NCBI GenBank assembly: GCA_963575745.1
Contig: CAUYUJ010002058.1
Span: 87,010-151,009, forward strand
DNA length: 64,000 nt
Direction: 5' to 3'
Source of the DNA: Prorocentrum cordatum
Taxonomy: Eukaryota; Sar; Dinophyceae; Prorocentrales; Prorocentraceae
Shown: piece by piece, positions 43,086 through 54,391 of the stretch
Layout of the letters: every line of letters begins with the position of its first letter
How positions within the stretch are numbered: position 1 is the stretch's first letter
Position numbers and translations under genes: made by a program
The notes under the pieces: generated by a model
What the model saw: only the letters and a program-made list of their open reading frames with translations
Told to the model about the DNA's origin: nothing
Database searches by the model: none

Positions 43086-44334
43086 CGTTGGCGGATTCCC
43101 CAAAATGGCCATTTCGCTCGAGACATCCTCGAAACATCGAGGTGTTGGAGGCTATCGTTTAAAACGTTTTATGTTAAAAATGACGGTTTCGCTCGAGACA
43201 TCTTCAAAAAATCGGGATGTTGAAAAATATCAAAAAAATTTGTTATGCATGAAAAATGAGCGTTTCGCTCGAGACATCCTCGAAAAAATGAAATGCCGAC
43301 AGAGGTGTTTTAGAACCTCTTATGTTAAAAAATGACGTTTTCGCTCGGGACGTCCTCAGAAAATGAGCAGGTGGTCTGCCGTGCTCCTGTGTGGAGCACG
43401 GCAGACCACGGCCATTTCGCTCGAGACATCCTCAAAAAATCGAGGTGTGGTCTGCCGTGCTCCTGTGTGGTCTGCCGTGCTCCTGTGGTCTGCCGTGCTC
43501 CCCACAGGAGCACGGCAGACCGCGCGTAGGAACCGAGAGGAGCACGGCAGACCAAGACGAGGAGCACGGCAGACCAGGCTTAGGAACCGAGAGGAGCACG
43601 GCAGACCAAGACGAGGAGCACGGCAGACCAGGCACCAAGAGCGCCCTCAAGACGACGGAAAGGATGACCAAGACGAGGAGCACGGCAGACCAAGACGAGG
43701 AGCACGGCAGACTATGCCCTAAGAGTGCCCTCAAGACGGCCGAACAACGGCAGACCCCATAGGAGCACGGCAGACCACAGAAGAGCACGGCAGACCAACA
43801 GGAGCACGGCAGACCACACAAGAGCACGGCAGGCCACACAGGAGCACGGCAGACCACACAGGAGCACGGCAGACCACAAAGGAGCACGGCAGACCACACA
43901 AGAGCACGGCAGACCCCACAAGAGCACGGCAGACCCCACAGGAGCACGGCAGACCCCACAGGAGCACGGCAGAGCAGACCCAAAAGGAGCACGGCAGACC
44001 ACACAGGAGCAAGGCAAACCACAGGAGCACGGCAGACCACACAGGAGCACGGCAGACCCCACAGTAGCAAGGCAGACCCCAAAGGAGCACGGCAGACCAC
44101 CGGAGCACGGCAGACCACACAGGAGTACGGCAGACCCCACATGAGCACGGCAAATCCCAAATGAGCACGGCAGACCACAAGAGCACGGCAGACCACACAG
44201 GAGCACGGCAGACTCCACAGGAGCACGGCAGACCACAAAGGAGCACGGCAGACCACACAGGAGCCCGGCAGACGCCACAGGAGCACGGCAGACGCCACAG
44301 GAGCACGGCGGAACCCACAGGAGCACGGCAGACC

Positions 44335-44400
44335 GCGCGCGGGTACAACATAAACGCGCCTTTTTGTTGTACCCCGAACGCCGCTGGCGTTTCCCCAACA
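44335..44400. repeat. Conserved hairpin inside the 20-mer array
   Basis: GGGTACAACATAAACGCGCC then TTTTTGTTGTACCCC forms a stem of about 10 bp with a GC-containing loop, followed by GAACGCCGCTGGCGTTTCCC, itself a small stem-loop. Nearly identical copies at 47631-47696 and 50223-50286. Confidence 0.75.
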
Positions 44401-44559
44401 GGAGCACGGCAGATCTCACAGGCGCGCGGCAGACCCCAAATGAGCACGGCCGACCACAGGAGCACGGCAGACCCCAAATGAGTACGGCAGACCCCAAAAG
44501 AGCACCGTAGACGCCTCAGGAGCACGGCTGACCACACAGGAGCACGGCAGCCTGGGCCG

Positions 44560-45150
44560 GTTCCGGCGCCGGCCGGCGCCGGAAAATTGAATTCCGAGGC
44601 GGTGCCGAAAAAAGGCCACTCCAAGACATATTTTTCTTTCGAAAATATTGATTTTCTGCTCCCGGCGCCCGGGAACCCCTTCCGGGCCGCTTCTGGCACC
44701 CGGGCCGGCGCTCGAGCCAAACGCCCGCCCGGGCCAGCACCCGGGCCAGCGCCCGGGCCGGTTCCGGCGCCGGCCGGCGCCGGAAAATTGAATTCCGAGG
44801 CGGTGCCGAAAAAAGGCCACTCCAAGACATATTTTTCTTTCGAAAATATTGATTTTCTGCTCCCGGCGCCCGGGAACCCCTTCCGGGCCGCTTCCGGCAC
44901 CCGGGCCGGCGCTCGAGCCGAACGCCTGGGCCAGCACCCGGGCCAGCGCCCGGGCCGGTTCCGGCGCCGGCCGGCGCCGGAAAATTGAATTCCGAGGCGG
45001 TGCGGAAAAAAGGCCACTCCAAGACATATTTTTCTTTCGAAAATATTGATTTTCTGCTCCCGGCGCCCTGGAACCCCTTCCGGGCCGATTCCGGCACCCA
45101 GGCCGGCGCTCGAACCGAACGCCCGGGCCGGCACCTGGGCTGGCGGCCGA
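44560..45150. repeat. 197-bp satellite, three tandem units
   Basis: Each unit has CCGGCGCCGGAAAATTGAAT, GCCACTCCAAGACATATTTT, CGAAAATATTGATTTTCTGC and CCCGGGCCGG-rich ends. Unit starts near 44587, 44788 and 44985. Copies: 47864-48445 (three), 50410-50727 (two), 63822-64000 (one, at the window end). Confidence 0.9.
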
Positions 45151-46173
45151 CGCGCGATGCGCTGCCACAAGCCAGCTTCCCGCAAGATCGGTCCAGAGTG
45201 GGAGGGGACGGAGCTGGGCGGGTGAAGGACCACCAGAGCACTGCTCCAGCCTTCCCTCAGCCCTGGGTCTGCTGACCACACAGGAGCACGGCAGACCACA
45301 CAGGAGCGCGGCAAACCACAAAGGAGCAAGGCAGACCCCAAATGAGCACGGCAGTCCACACGTTCGCACGGCAGACCGCACAGGAGCACGGCAGACCGCA
45401 CATGAGCACGGCAGACCAAGAAGGAGCACGGCAGACCACACAGGAGCACGGCAGACCACACAGGAGCACGGCAGACCACACAGGACACGGCAGACCCCAC
45501 GGGAGCACGGCAGACCACACAGGAGCACGGCAAACCACACAAGAGCACGGCAGACCATACAGGAGCACGCCAGACCACACAGGAGCACGGCAGACCACAC
45601 GTTCGCACGGCAAACTCCACAGGAGCACGGCAGACCCCAAAGGAGCACGGCAGACCACAGGAGCACGGAAGACCGCACAGGAGCACGGCAGACCACACAG
45701 GAGCACGGCAAACCAAGAAGGAGCACGGCAGACCACAGGAGCACCGCAGACGCCACAGAAGCACGGCAGATCGTCGTCGTCGTCATCGTCGTCGTCGTCT
45801 TCGTCAATAACGATCTCGAAAATTACGACAAAAAACGATGACAGAAAACGACCACAAACATAACACAAAAACCAACCGAACACGGAATCCAACAACAAAA
45901 AAACAATCAGAAAAACGACCGCAATCATAAAATGATAACGACGGCGACAGCGAGAACGGCAACAGCGGACGATTATAATGAAAACGACGACCACGACAAA
46001 GGAAAGGCACGCGACGACGACGACGGACAAACAAAAGACAAGACAGGCTGGAACAGAAAAAGTAGGCTGGGCGACAACGGGTGGGGGCCCGCGTGGCCGA
46101 GAGAAAAGCACGGTGTCGACACCATGATGTGGCCAGGGCAGCAGACTACCTCGACAGACCAGCGCGGCAGGCC

Positions 46174-49100
46174 ACCATTTAGTCTGTTCTGTTGCGTTTA
46201 TGGGTTTCTCTGACGTTCTCGCCAATACGGTCTCTGACGCACGTGGTGGATAAAAAACGGCGCTTCCCGTTCTTGTCCGGTCAGGTTCCCCAAAATGGCC
46301 ATTTCGCTCGAGACATCCTCGAAAAATTGAGGTGTTGGAGGCTATCGTTTAAGACGTCTTATGTTAAAAATGGCCGTTTCGCTCGAGACATCCTCAGAAA
46401 GTCGGGGTGTTGAAAAATGTCAAAAAATTTGGTTGTGCATGAAAAATAAGCGTTTCGCTCGAGACATCCTCGAAAAAATGAGATGCCGACAGAGGTGTTT
46501 TACAACCTCTTATGTTAAAAATGACGTTTTCGCTCGGGACGTCCTCAGAAAATGAGCAGGTGGTCTGCCGTGCTCCTGTGTGGAGCACGGCAGACCATGG
46601 CCATTTCGCTCGAGACATCCTCAAAAAATCGAGGTGTGGTCTGCCGTGCTCCTGTGTGGTCTGCCGTGCTCCTGTGGTCTGCCGTGCTCCCCACAGGCAG
46701 ACCATGGCCATTTCGCTCGAGACATCCTCAAAAAATCGAGGTGTGGTCTGCCGTGCTCCTGTGTGGTCTGCCGTGCTCCTGTGGTCTGCCGTGCTCCCCA
46801 CAGGAGCACGGCAGACCGCGCGTAGGAACCGAGAGGAGCACGGCAGACCAAGACGAGGAGCACGGCAGACCAGGCTTAGGAACCGAGAGGAGCACGGCAG
46901 ACCAAGACGAGGAGCACGGCAGACCAGGCACCAAGAGCGCCCTCAAGACGACGGAAAGGATGACCAAGACGAGGAGCACGGCAGACCAAGACGAGGAGCA
47001 CGGCAGACTATGCCCTAAGAGTGCCCTCAAGACGGCCGAACAACGGCAGACCCCATAGGAGCACGGCAGACCACAGAAGAGCACGGCAGACCAACAGGAG
47101 CACGGCAGACCACACAAGAGCACGGCAGGCCACACAGGAGCACGGCAGACCACACAGGAGCACGGCAGACCACAAAGGAGCACGGCAGACCACACAAGAG
47201 CACGGCAGACCCCACAAGAGCACGGCAGACCCCACAGGAGCACGGCAGACCCCACAGGAGCACGGCAGAGCAGACCCAAAAGGAGCACGGCAGACCACAC
47301 AGGAGCAAGGCAAACCACAGGAGCACGGCAGACCACACAGGAGCACGGCAGACCCCACAGTAGCAAGGCAGACCCCAAAGGAGCACGGCAGACCACCGGA
47401 GCACGGCAGACCACACAGGAGTACGGCAGACCCCACATGAGCACGGCAAATCCCAAATGAGCACGGCAGACCACAAGAGCACGGCAGACCACACAGGAGC
47501 ACGGCAGACTCCACAGGAGCACGGCAGACCACAAAGGAGCACGGCAGACCACACAGGAGCCCGGCAGACGCCACAGGAGCACGGCAGACGCCACAGGAGC
47601 ACGGCGGAACCCACAGGAGCACGGCAGACCGCGCGCGGGTACAACATAAACGCGCCTTTTTGTTGTACCCCGAACGCCGCTGGCGTTTCCCCAACAGGAG
47701 CACGGCAGATCTCACAGGCGCGCGGCAGACCCCAAATGAGCACGGCCGACCACAGGAGCACGGCAGACCCCAAATGAGTACGGCAGACCCCAAAAGAGCA
47801 CCGTAGACGCCTCAGGAGCACGGCTGACCACACAGGAGCACGGCAGCCTGGGCCGGTTCCGGCGCCGGCCGGCGCCGGAAAATTGAATTCCGAGGCGGTG
47901 CCGAAAAAAGGCCACTCCAAGACATATTTTTCTTTCGAAAATATTGATTTTCTGCTCCCGGCGCCCGGGAACCCCTTCCGGGCCGCTTCTGGCACCCGGG
48001 CCGGCGCTCGAGCCAAACGCCCGGGCCAGCACCCGGGCCAGCGCCCGGGCCGGTTCCGGCGCCGGCCGGCGCCGGAAAATTGAATTCCGAGGCGGTGCCG
48101 AAAAAAGGCCACTCCAAGACATATTTTTCTTTCGAAAATATTGATTTTCTGCTCCCGGCGCCCGGGAACCCCTTCCGGGCCGCTTCCTGCACCCGGGCCG
48201 GCGCTCGAGCCAAACGCCCGGGCCAGCACCCGGGCCAGCGCCCGGGCCGGTTCCGGCGCCGGCCGGCGCCGGAAAATTGAATTCCGAGGCGGTGCGGAAA
48301 AAAGGCCACTCCAAGACATATTTTTCTTTCGAAAATATTGATTTTCTGCTCCCGGCGCCCTGGAACCCCTTCCGGGCCGATTCCGGCACCCAGGCCGGCG
48401 CTCGAACCGAACGCCCGGGCCGGCACCTGGGCTGGCGGCCGACGCGCGATGCGCTGCCACAAGCCAGCTTCCCGCAAGATCGGTCCAGAGTGGGAGGGGA
48501 CGGAGCTGGGCGGGTGAAGGACCACCAGAGCACTGCTCCAGCCTTCCCTCAGCCCTGGGTCTGCTGACCACACAGGAGCACGGCAGACCACACAGGAGCG
48601 CGGCAAACCACAAAGGAGCAAGGCAGACCCCAAATGAGCACGGCAGTCCACACGTTCGCACGGCAGACCGCACAGGAGCACGGCAGACCCACCCCAGCAC
48701 GGCAGAGCAAGGAGACCAAGAAGGAGCACGGCAGACCACACAGGAGCACGGCAGACCACACAGGAGCACGGCAGACCACACAGGACACGGCAGACCCCAC
48801 GGGAGCACGGCAGACCACACAGGACGGCAAACCACACAAAGAGCACGGCAGACCATACACGCAGCGACGCAGCAGGCAGACCACACGTTCGACGGCAAAA
48901 CAGGAGCACGGCAACCCAAAGAGCACGGCAGACCACAGGACACGGAAGACCGCACAGGAGCACGGCAGACCACACAGGAGCACGGCAAACCAAGAAGGAA
49001 CACGGCAGACCACAGGAGCACCGCAGACGCCACAGAAAGCACGGCAGATCGTCGTCGTCGTCATCGTCGTCGTCGTCGTCTTCGTCAATAACGATCTCGA

Positions 49101-49454
49101 AAATTACGACAAAAAACGATGACAGAAAACGACCACAAACATAACACAAAAACCAACCGAACACGGAATCCAACAACAAAAAAACAATCAGAAAAACGAC
49201 CGCAATCATAAAATGATAACGACGGCGACAGCGAGAACGGCAACAGCGGACGATTATAATGAAAACGACGACCACGACAAAGGAAAGGCACGCGACGACG
49301 ACGACGGACAAACAAAAGCCAAGACAGGCTGGAACAGAAAAAGTAGGCTGGGCGACAACGGGTGGGGGCCCGCGTGGCCGAGAGAAAAGCACGGTGTCGA
49401 CACCATGATGTGGCCAGGGCAGCAGACTACCTCGACAGACCAGCGCGGCAGGCC
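46174..49454. repeat. Higher-order satellite, unit 2 (3281 bp)
   Basis: A near-identical tandem copy of unit 1 without the TATATA minisatellite. Offsets between copies are +3296 in the 20-mer and first 197-bp blocks and +3281 near the end, so small indels distinguish them. An extra partial duplication lies at 46695-46800, and 48680-48960 has many short deletions in the 20-mers. Confidence 0.9.
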
Positions 49455-50727
49455 ACCATTTAGTCTGTTCTGTTGCGTTTATGGGTTTCTCTGACGTTCT
49501 CGCCAATACGGTCTCTGACGCACGTGGTGGATAAAAAACGGCGCTTCCCGTTCTTGTCCGGTCAGGTTCCCCAAAATGGCCATTTCGCTCGAGACATCCT
49601 CGAAAAATCGAGGTGTTGGAGGCTATCGTTTAAGACGTTTTATGTTAAAAATGACGGTTTCGCTCGAGACATCCTCAAAAAATCGGGATGTTGAAAAATA
49701 TCAAAAATTTTTGTTATGCATGAAAAATGAGCGTTTCGCTCGAGACATCCTCGAAAAAATGAGATGCCGACAGAGGTGTTTTACAACCTCTTATGTTAAA
49801 AATGACGTTTTTCGCTGGACGTCCTCAGAAAATGAGCAGGAGCACGGCAGGCGGAAAAAAAGGAGCACGGCAGACCACACAGGAGCACGGCAGACCACAC
49901 AGGAGCACGGCAGACCCCACACGAGCACGGCAGACCAAAGAGACGACACAAGGAGCACAGCAGATCCCGCAGGAGCACGGCAGACACCACACGAGCACGG
50001 CAGATCCCAAATGAGCACGGCAGACCACAGAAGCACTGCAGACCACACAAGAGCACCGCAGACCTCACAGGAGCACGGCAGACCCCACAGGAGCACGGCA
50101 GACCCCACAGGAGCACGGCAAACCACATAGGAGCACGGCAGACCACAGGAGCACGGCAAACCACACAGGAGCACGGCAGACCACACAGGAGCACGGCAAT
50201 CCCCACAGGAGCACGGCAGACCGCGCGCAGGTACAACATAAACGCGCCTTCTGTTGTACCCCGAACGCCGCTGGCGTTTCCCCCGCAGGAGCACGGCAGA
50301 CCCCACAAGCTCGCGGGAAACCCCAAATGAGCACGGCAGACCACAGGAGCACGGCAGACCACACAGGAGCACGGCAGACGCCACAGGAGCACGGCAGACC
50401 GCGCAGGAGCACGGCCGGCGCCGGAAAATTGAATTCCGAGGCGGTGCCGAAAAAAGGCCACTCCAAGACATATTTTTCTTTCGAAAATATTGATTTTCTC
50501 CTCCCGGCGCCCTGGAACCCCTTCCGGGCCGATTCCGGCACCCGGGCCGGCGCTCGAGCCAAACGCCCGGGCCGGCACCCGGGCCAGCGCCCGGGCCGGT
50601 TCCGGCGCCGGCCGGCGCCGGAAAATTGAATTCCGAGGCGGTGCCGAAAAAAGGCCACTCCAAGACATATTTTTCTTTCGAAAATATTGATTTTCTGCTC
50701 CCGGCGCCCGGGAACCCCTTCCGCTGC
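49455..50727. repeat. Higher-order satellite, unit 3 (truncated)
   Basis: Begins with the same ACCATTTAGTCTG start, has a shorter 20-mer array, the third hairpin copy and two 197-bp units, then ends abruptly in CTTCCGCTGCGCGCGGC at 50717-50733. Confidence 0.88.
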
Positions 50728-51095
50728 GCGCGGCGGGGGTACTTATAAGTACTTATGCAGTTACGCCAATTATAAGTAGCTCCTAAGTCGCTCGTAAGTA
50801 GCTGATAAGTAGTGTAAGTAGCTCGTAAGTAGCTCATAAGTAGTGTAAGTAGCTCATATGTAGCTAAGTTACTTAGGAGCTACTTATAAGTAGGGCAGCC
50901 TACTTATAAGTAGCGTAAGTACTTATAAGTACTTTGGCCTACTTATAAGTACTTACGGCCTACTTATATAAGTAGCGTAAGTTACTTACGAGCTACTTAT
51001 GTAAGTGGCGTAAGTGCCACATAAGTGGCGCGTAAGTGCCACATAAGTGGCGCGTAAGTGCCACATAAGTGGCGCGTAAGTGCCACATAACTGCA
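50728..51095. repeat. Palindromic TACTTATAAGTA / GTGGCGCGTAAGTGCCAC array
   Basis: First half: repeated ACTTATAAGTA and GTAAGTAGCT motifs. Second half (51003-51090): four copies of ATAAGTGGCGCGTAAGTGCC. Both motifs are self-complementary. Confidence 0.85.
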
Positions 51096-51200
51096 GTTAC
51101 GCAAACTAACGCCATGTATGGGCATGCATTTTCAATCAATATATATAACAGCGCGCGCGCTGAACAGGACGCCCAAAACACTTGTGACGCCAATGTCGTT

Positions 51201-51215
51201 AACCCTAAACCCTAA
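51201..51215. repeat. Telomere-like motif
   Basis: AACCCTAAACCCTAA is two plant-type telomere units in reverse orientation, close to the satellite-gene boundary. Confidence 0.5.
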
Positions 51216-51395
51216 GAGAACCTTGGTGCCCGATCTGGAATATTGCGCGGGCGCCGTGGGAGGCATGCTGCGAAATCAATAGTTGTTTCATGCATTTGTG
51301 CTGCCGCTGGCCCAGACAAATTGTGTCAGCCACCCTTGCAGTTGCGTTCAGCGCAGCCCCGCCTTGCGTTTCTCGCATTGGGCTTGGGCCACGCC

Positions 51396-54027
51396 ATGGC
51401 GGGTGAGACCATGCAGGCTCGCGTGGAGCGCGTCCAGGAGCAGATCCTCGACATCATCAAGGAGTATACGTGCAGCCATTGCCCCCCGATTCTCCAGTTG
51501 CGCGACCAGGCGGTGCGATTGTTGCGTAAGGAGGGTCTGCTGAGGCGCCAGAAAACGAATGGGCGCTACGTGGCCGTGCACCCGCGGAACAGGTACGGCG
51601 ATGGCATAATTCCATCCCACGTGCGCACGCTGGTGCGCAGTTTTTGCAGCGACGGGTTCAGCATGGATGAGGTGGGCGTGCCCTTTGCCATCGAGATGCC
51701 ACCCCCATCTCACGAGCGCCACGCCGAGGCACTCGAGTTCAACGGAGACCTTGTCAAGGAATCCCACGGCTTCTTGCCGCCATACGACGAGGGCGAGATC
51801 AAAATCCTTAGCGTGAGCAAGTCGCACACGACCCAGGCGACCCGCTGCATTCAGTTTGGCAGCCCTACAGATTCAGATAACGTCGAGTTCGGTACCGACG
51901 GGAAGCTTGACATCCACAAGATCGGGTTGAAGCGCCCCACGTTGGCAGATGCTGCGAAGGAGGGGTTTGAATGGGACGTGCTTGTCTGGCAGGCTGAAGA
52001 CGCATTCGGCGCCATTATAGACTTGCTCCAGGACCCGCTTAAGTTTGTGAAATCGATGGCCCACCCTTTAACTTTTCGATTGCCCCCGCCCCCGCCCCCC
52101 CCCGCATTTATGTTGGCTTTAGCCGCGTTCAATCAGGAGTCTGGAAATGCTGCGCAGAAGGTTTCCATGAATGAGACTAGGTGGGAGACCTTGTTCAAGA
52201 TGCACGGGGACGTGCAGAAGATCGTCGCCAACTTCGAAGCCAATAAAAAGGAGGGCGACATCTTGGACCCCGACGTCGCGTGGGGTAGGGCAATAACAAA
52301 AGCGCAATCCAGAAATCCAGATTTCGTTTCAGAGATCCAGAGTTTGGCGACGTTTGCGAGGAAGCTCGCTGGTGGACCAGACGCACCGAATTTGAAGGAG
52401 CTTCGGGCTTTCAACCGTTCGTGCCAGAAGCCGCGCATTGTGCAGGGCCCCGTCTTGGCGGCGGTGGCTGATGCAGTGATCGGCTCGGATGGTTTGGGCT
52501 GCATTCCCTTCCGCATTGATTGCGTAAAGGCAATGATGAGCGCCGACAGCAAGTATGCATCGGGCGACTTTCAGAACCTCTTTGCATCGGGTGACTTCGG
52601 GCTTAAGCTCACGAGTAACAAGGAAGTGCAGCGCATGATCTCGCAGGCAGACATCATGAAATCGATGGCTATAGACATCGCAAAAACTGTCAACCTGTCA
52701 GAAGACAACGCGGCCGTGAAGACGTTGATCAACAGGTTCGGCATGAGGCTCGTGCACCATTGCATGAAGAAGCCCGACCCCAGGAGCCAAAAGTTCGAGT
52801 CGCTTCACCACATCGGCTACGAGTACGTGCAAGACCTGGCTACCATTGCAGGCACGCAGATCACATCCCCGTGGGCGAAGAAAGGAGCCCCGCCCAAAGC
52901 TCCCGCGCAGCAAGCTGCGGCTTCTGCACAAGTGCAGAGCGTAGGCGGAATCGCCGACAGGATGCACAAATTGGCAAGTATGGGCGTGAGCGCCAATTGC
53001 CACATCGAGGTCATCAAGATGAAAACTGTATACAAGGTGCAGGAAGTCAAGGAGGATGAGATCAAGCTGCAGAGCATCGGCGATGGGAGCGACTACACAG
53101 TCGATTCGGCATACCTCCTGAAATCGCTACTCACCCCGCGTGCACAAGAGTTCAAGGTGATCACAAAACGCGAGCAGAAGAAGGACGCCGCGCTCTCCCC
53201 CTTCCACGGCGTGTATACTATAGGGGGAGGGGGTGGGGGAGGGGGCAACGATTTTGGCAATGGAGCTTGGTTGTCTTACACACCCGCAGCCCACGTGCTC
53301 TTTTCCTGTTGTTCTCCATCCCGCACCTTTACCCCAACCCCACCGCCCATCCCAGCCCCGCCCAAACCCACCACCCCCGCAACCCATCCCACCATCCCAA
53401 CAGGAATACATCAACGATTGGAGTGCCAGGTGCGACCCGCGCTCGAACTCGGACTGGCAGCGCATGGTGTTGGTTGGTCACGTGACGTCGGCGCTTGATG
53501 CATTGGGTAACCTACAGGGGGCAGCGGGCGAGATGGTCGACATCGTGACGGAGCCCACGGAGCACCGCGGCGTGTACGCCAAGGTTGACATCGATGTCTC
53601 CAGCGCGATCTTCCCGCCCTTCTCGACCAAAGTTGCCTTCTCGGATACAGCTCCAAACGGTGCCATCGACGTCGGCGCGGAGATCACTAATGCGGACGGC
53701 GTCGCGCAGAAGCTTTACATCTTCAAGAAGCTGCAGAAGCATGATCCAGGCGGCATCGCGGACAACACGCGCGGCAGCTACAAGATGGCGAAGATAGAAG
53801 GGTTCATGCCGCACTACTGGCTCATTGACAAAGAGGTGACCGACCCCAAGAAGTCTAACATGGCCATCAAGCTTCACACCGTTGACGCCTCGGTCGGCGC
53901 GGAGAAGTTTACATTGAAAATACCGTTCCTGGAAAACACCAAACCCATCAAAAAGGGTGACCAGCTTCGTGCACTGAAGCCGCAGGCGGCGAAGGCGCCG
54001 CCGATGAAGAGGGTCCGCACGCAGTAG
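51396..54027 (+). CDS. Unidentified protein, two-exon gene (exons 51396-53210 and 53404-54027)
   Basis: Chosen start ATG at 51396 (GCCATGGCG context); the frame is open further upstream to 51243 without better evidence. Exon 1 encodes 605 residues. A GT-AG intron (53211-53403) joins it in phase 0 to exon 2, giving 812 residues ending in KRVRTQ. Visible: N-terminal helical, possibly winged-helix-like segment (residues 8-55, with a CSHC at 26-29), the patch HPRNRYGDG (62-70), an 8-Pro run near 229-236 from a C homopolymer, a charged helical middle, an Ala/Gln-rich linker near 510-520, and a C-terminal beta-rich part in exon 2 (VYAKVDIDVSSAIFPPF). No transmembrane segment or known catalytic motif is seen. 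Codon-like composition and length make it the most convincing gene here. It precedes another gene on the same strand by 364 bp. Function unknown; the basic tail hints at a nuclear role (inference). Confidence 0.8.
52047..52136 (+). other. Possible second, in-frame intron
   Basis: GTGAAATCGA at 52047 and TTCAATCAG at 52128-52136 would define a 90-nt phase-0 intron covering the poly-Pro codons and a C-rich tract, with CTTTAAC as a branch-like site. Its removal joins LLQDPLKF to ESGNAAQKV and leaves the frame open, giving 782 residues. The region is also translatable as is, so it remains ambiguous. Confidence 0.35.
53211..53403 (+). other. GT-AG intron, 193 bp, G-rich 5' part and C-rich 3' part
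   Basis: Donor GGC/GTGTATACTA, acceptor CCCAACAG/GAATAC. It joins two frames exactly in phase 0, whereas without splicing exon 1 would run into unrelated low-complexity sequence. G-runs at 53222-53247 can pair with C-runs at 53325-53400. Confidence 0.75.
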
Positions 54028-54391
54028 TCGTGGCTCGCGGAGCCGAGCTTATTAGACACTTGTGCCGCGATCTCAGGTCGGTGGGGCGGCACGCCGATTA
54101 AGGAGACAATGGTATTATTATTGCGGATTTCCTTTAGCGCTTGCAGGACACACGGCGTCCTCTGGACACATGGCGTATTCTTCTCTTTCAGCGCTTGCAG
54201 GAGAAACAAACACAGCTCGCATGCGCTCGCGCGGGGAGAGGGGGATGGGGGAGGGGGCAGCGGCAGCGCTGGTCCAAGCCTCGTCGCTGCGGCTGGGCGC
54301 GGGCTCGATTGCAGTGACAAGCCGTCAGTGATCAAGCGAGGTTGCGCTCGGCCGCCGCGGGGGGTTCGCGCGGCTGTTTTCACGCGCGCCG
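54028..54391. other. Intergenic spacer between the two tandem genes
   Basis: Contains two copies of AGCGCTTGCAGGA (about 54136 and 54190), a GCGGGGAGAGGGGGATGGGG stretch and CGGCCGCCGCGG before the next start. Possible trans-splice or polyadenylation sites cannot be assigned. Confidence 0.5.

Larger units (their letters stand above)
43500..45770. repeat. 20-bp minisatellite GAGCACGGCAGACCACACAG
   Basis: Dozens of tandem copies, interrupted by the 197-bp units. Because 20 is not a multiple of 3, all frames cycle with a 20-residue period and the minus strand lacks stops, which produces very long Cys/Val/Arg-rich ORFs that are not genes. Recurs at 46800-49050 and 49840-50420. Confidence 0.92.
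42266..46173. repeat. Higher-order satellite, unit 1
   Basis: Starts ACCATTTAGTCTGTTCTGTT and ends just before the next ACCATTTAGTCTG at 46174. Order inside: conserved ~110-bp start, (here only) the TATATA minisatellite 42420-43085, the TTTCGCTCGAG array, 20-bp GAGCACGGCAGACCACACAG arrays, three 197-bp units (44560-45150), another 20-mer array, a CGTCGT/ACAAAAAC block and a lead-in to the next unit. Confidence 0.85.

Noticed and set aside
43731-45764. 677-codon minus-strand ORF (Cys/Val/Arg-rich), and its copy at 47027-49042
   Set aside because: Produced by a stop-free 20-bp minisatellite; periodic peptide, no start context, runs through unrelated 197-bp units.
43500-50420. CRISPR-like regular repeats
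   Set aside because: 20-bp units are directly contiguous with no unique spacers, in a eukaryotic satellite.
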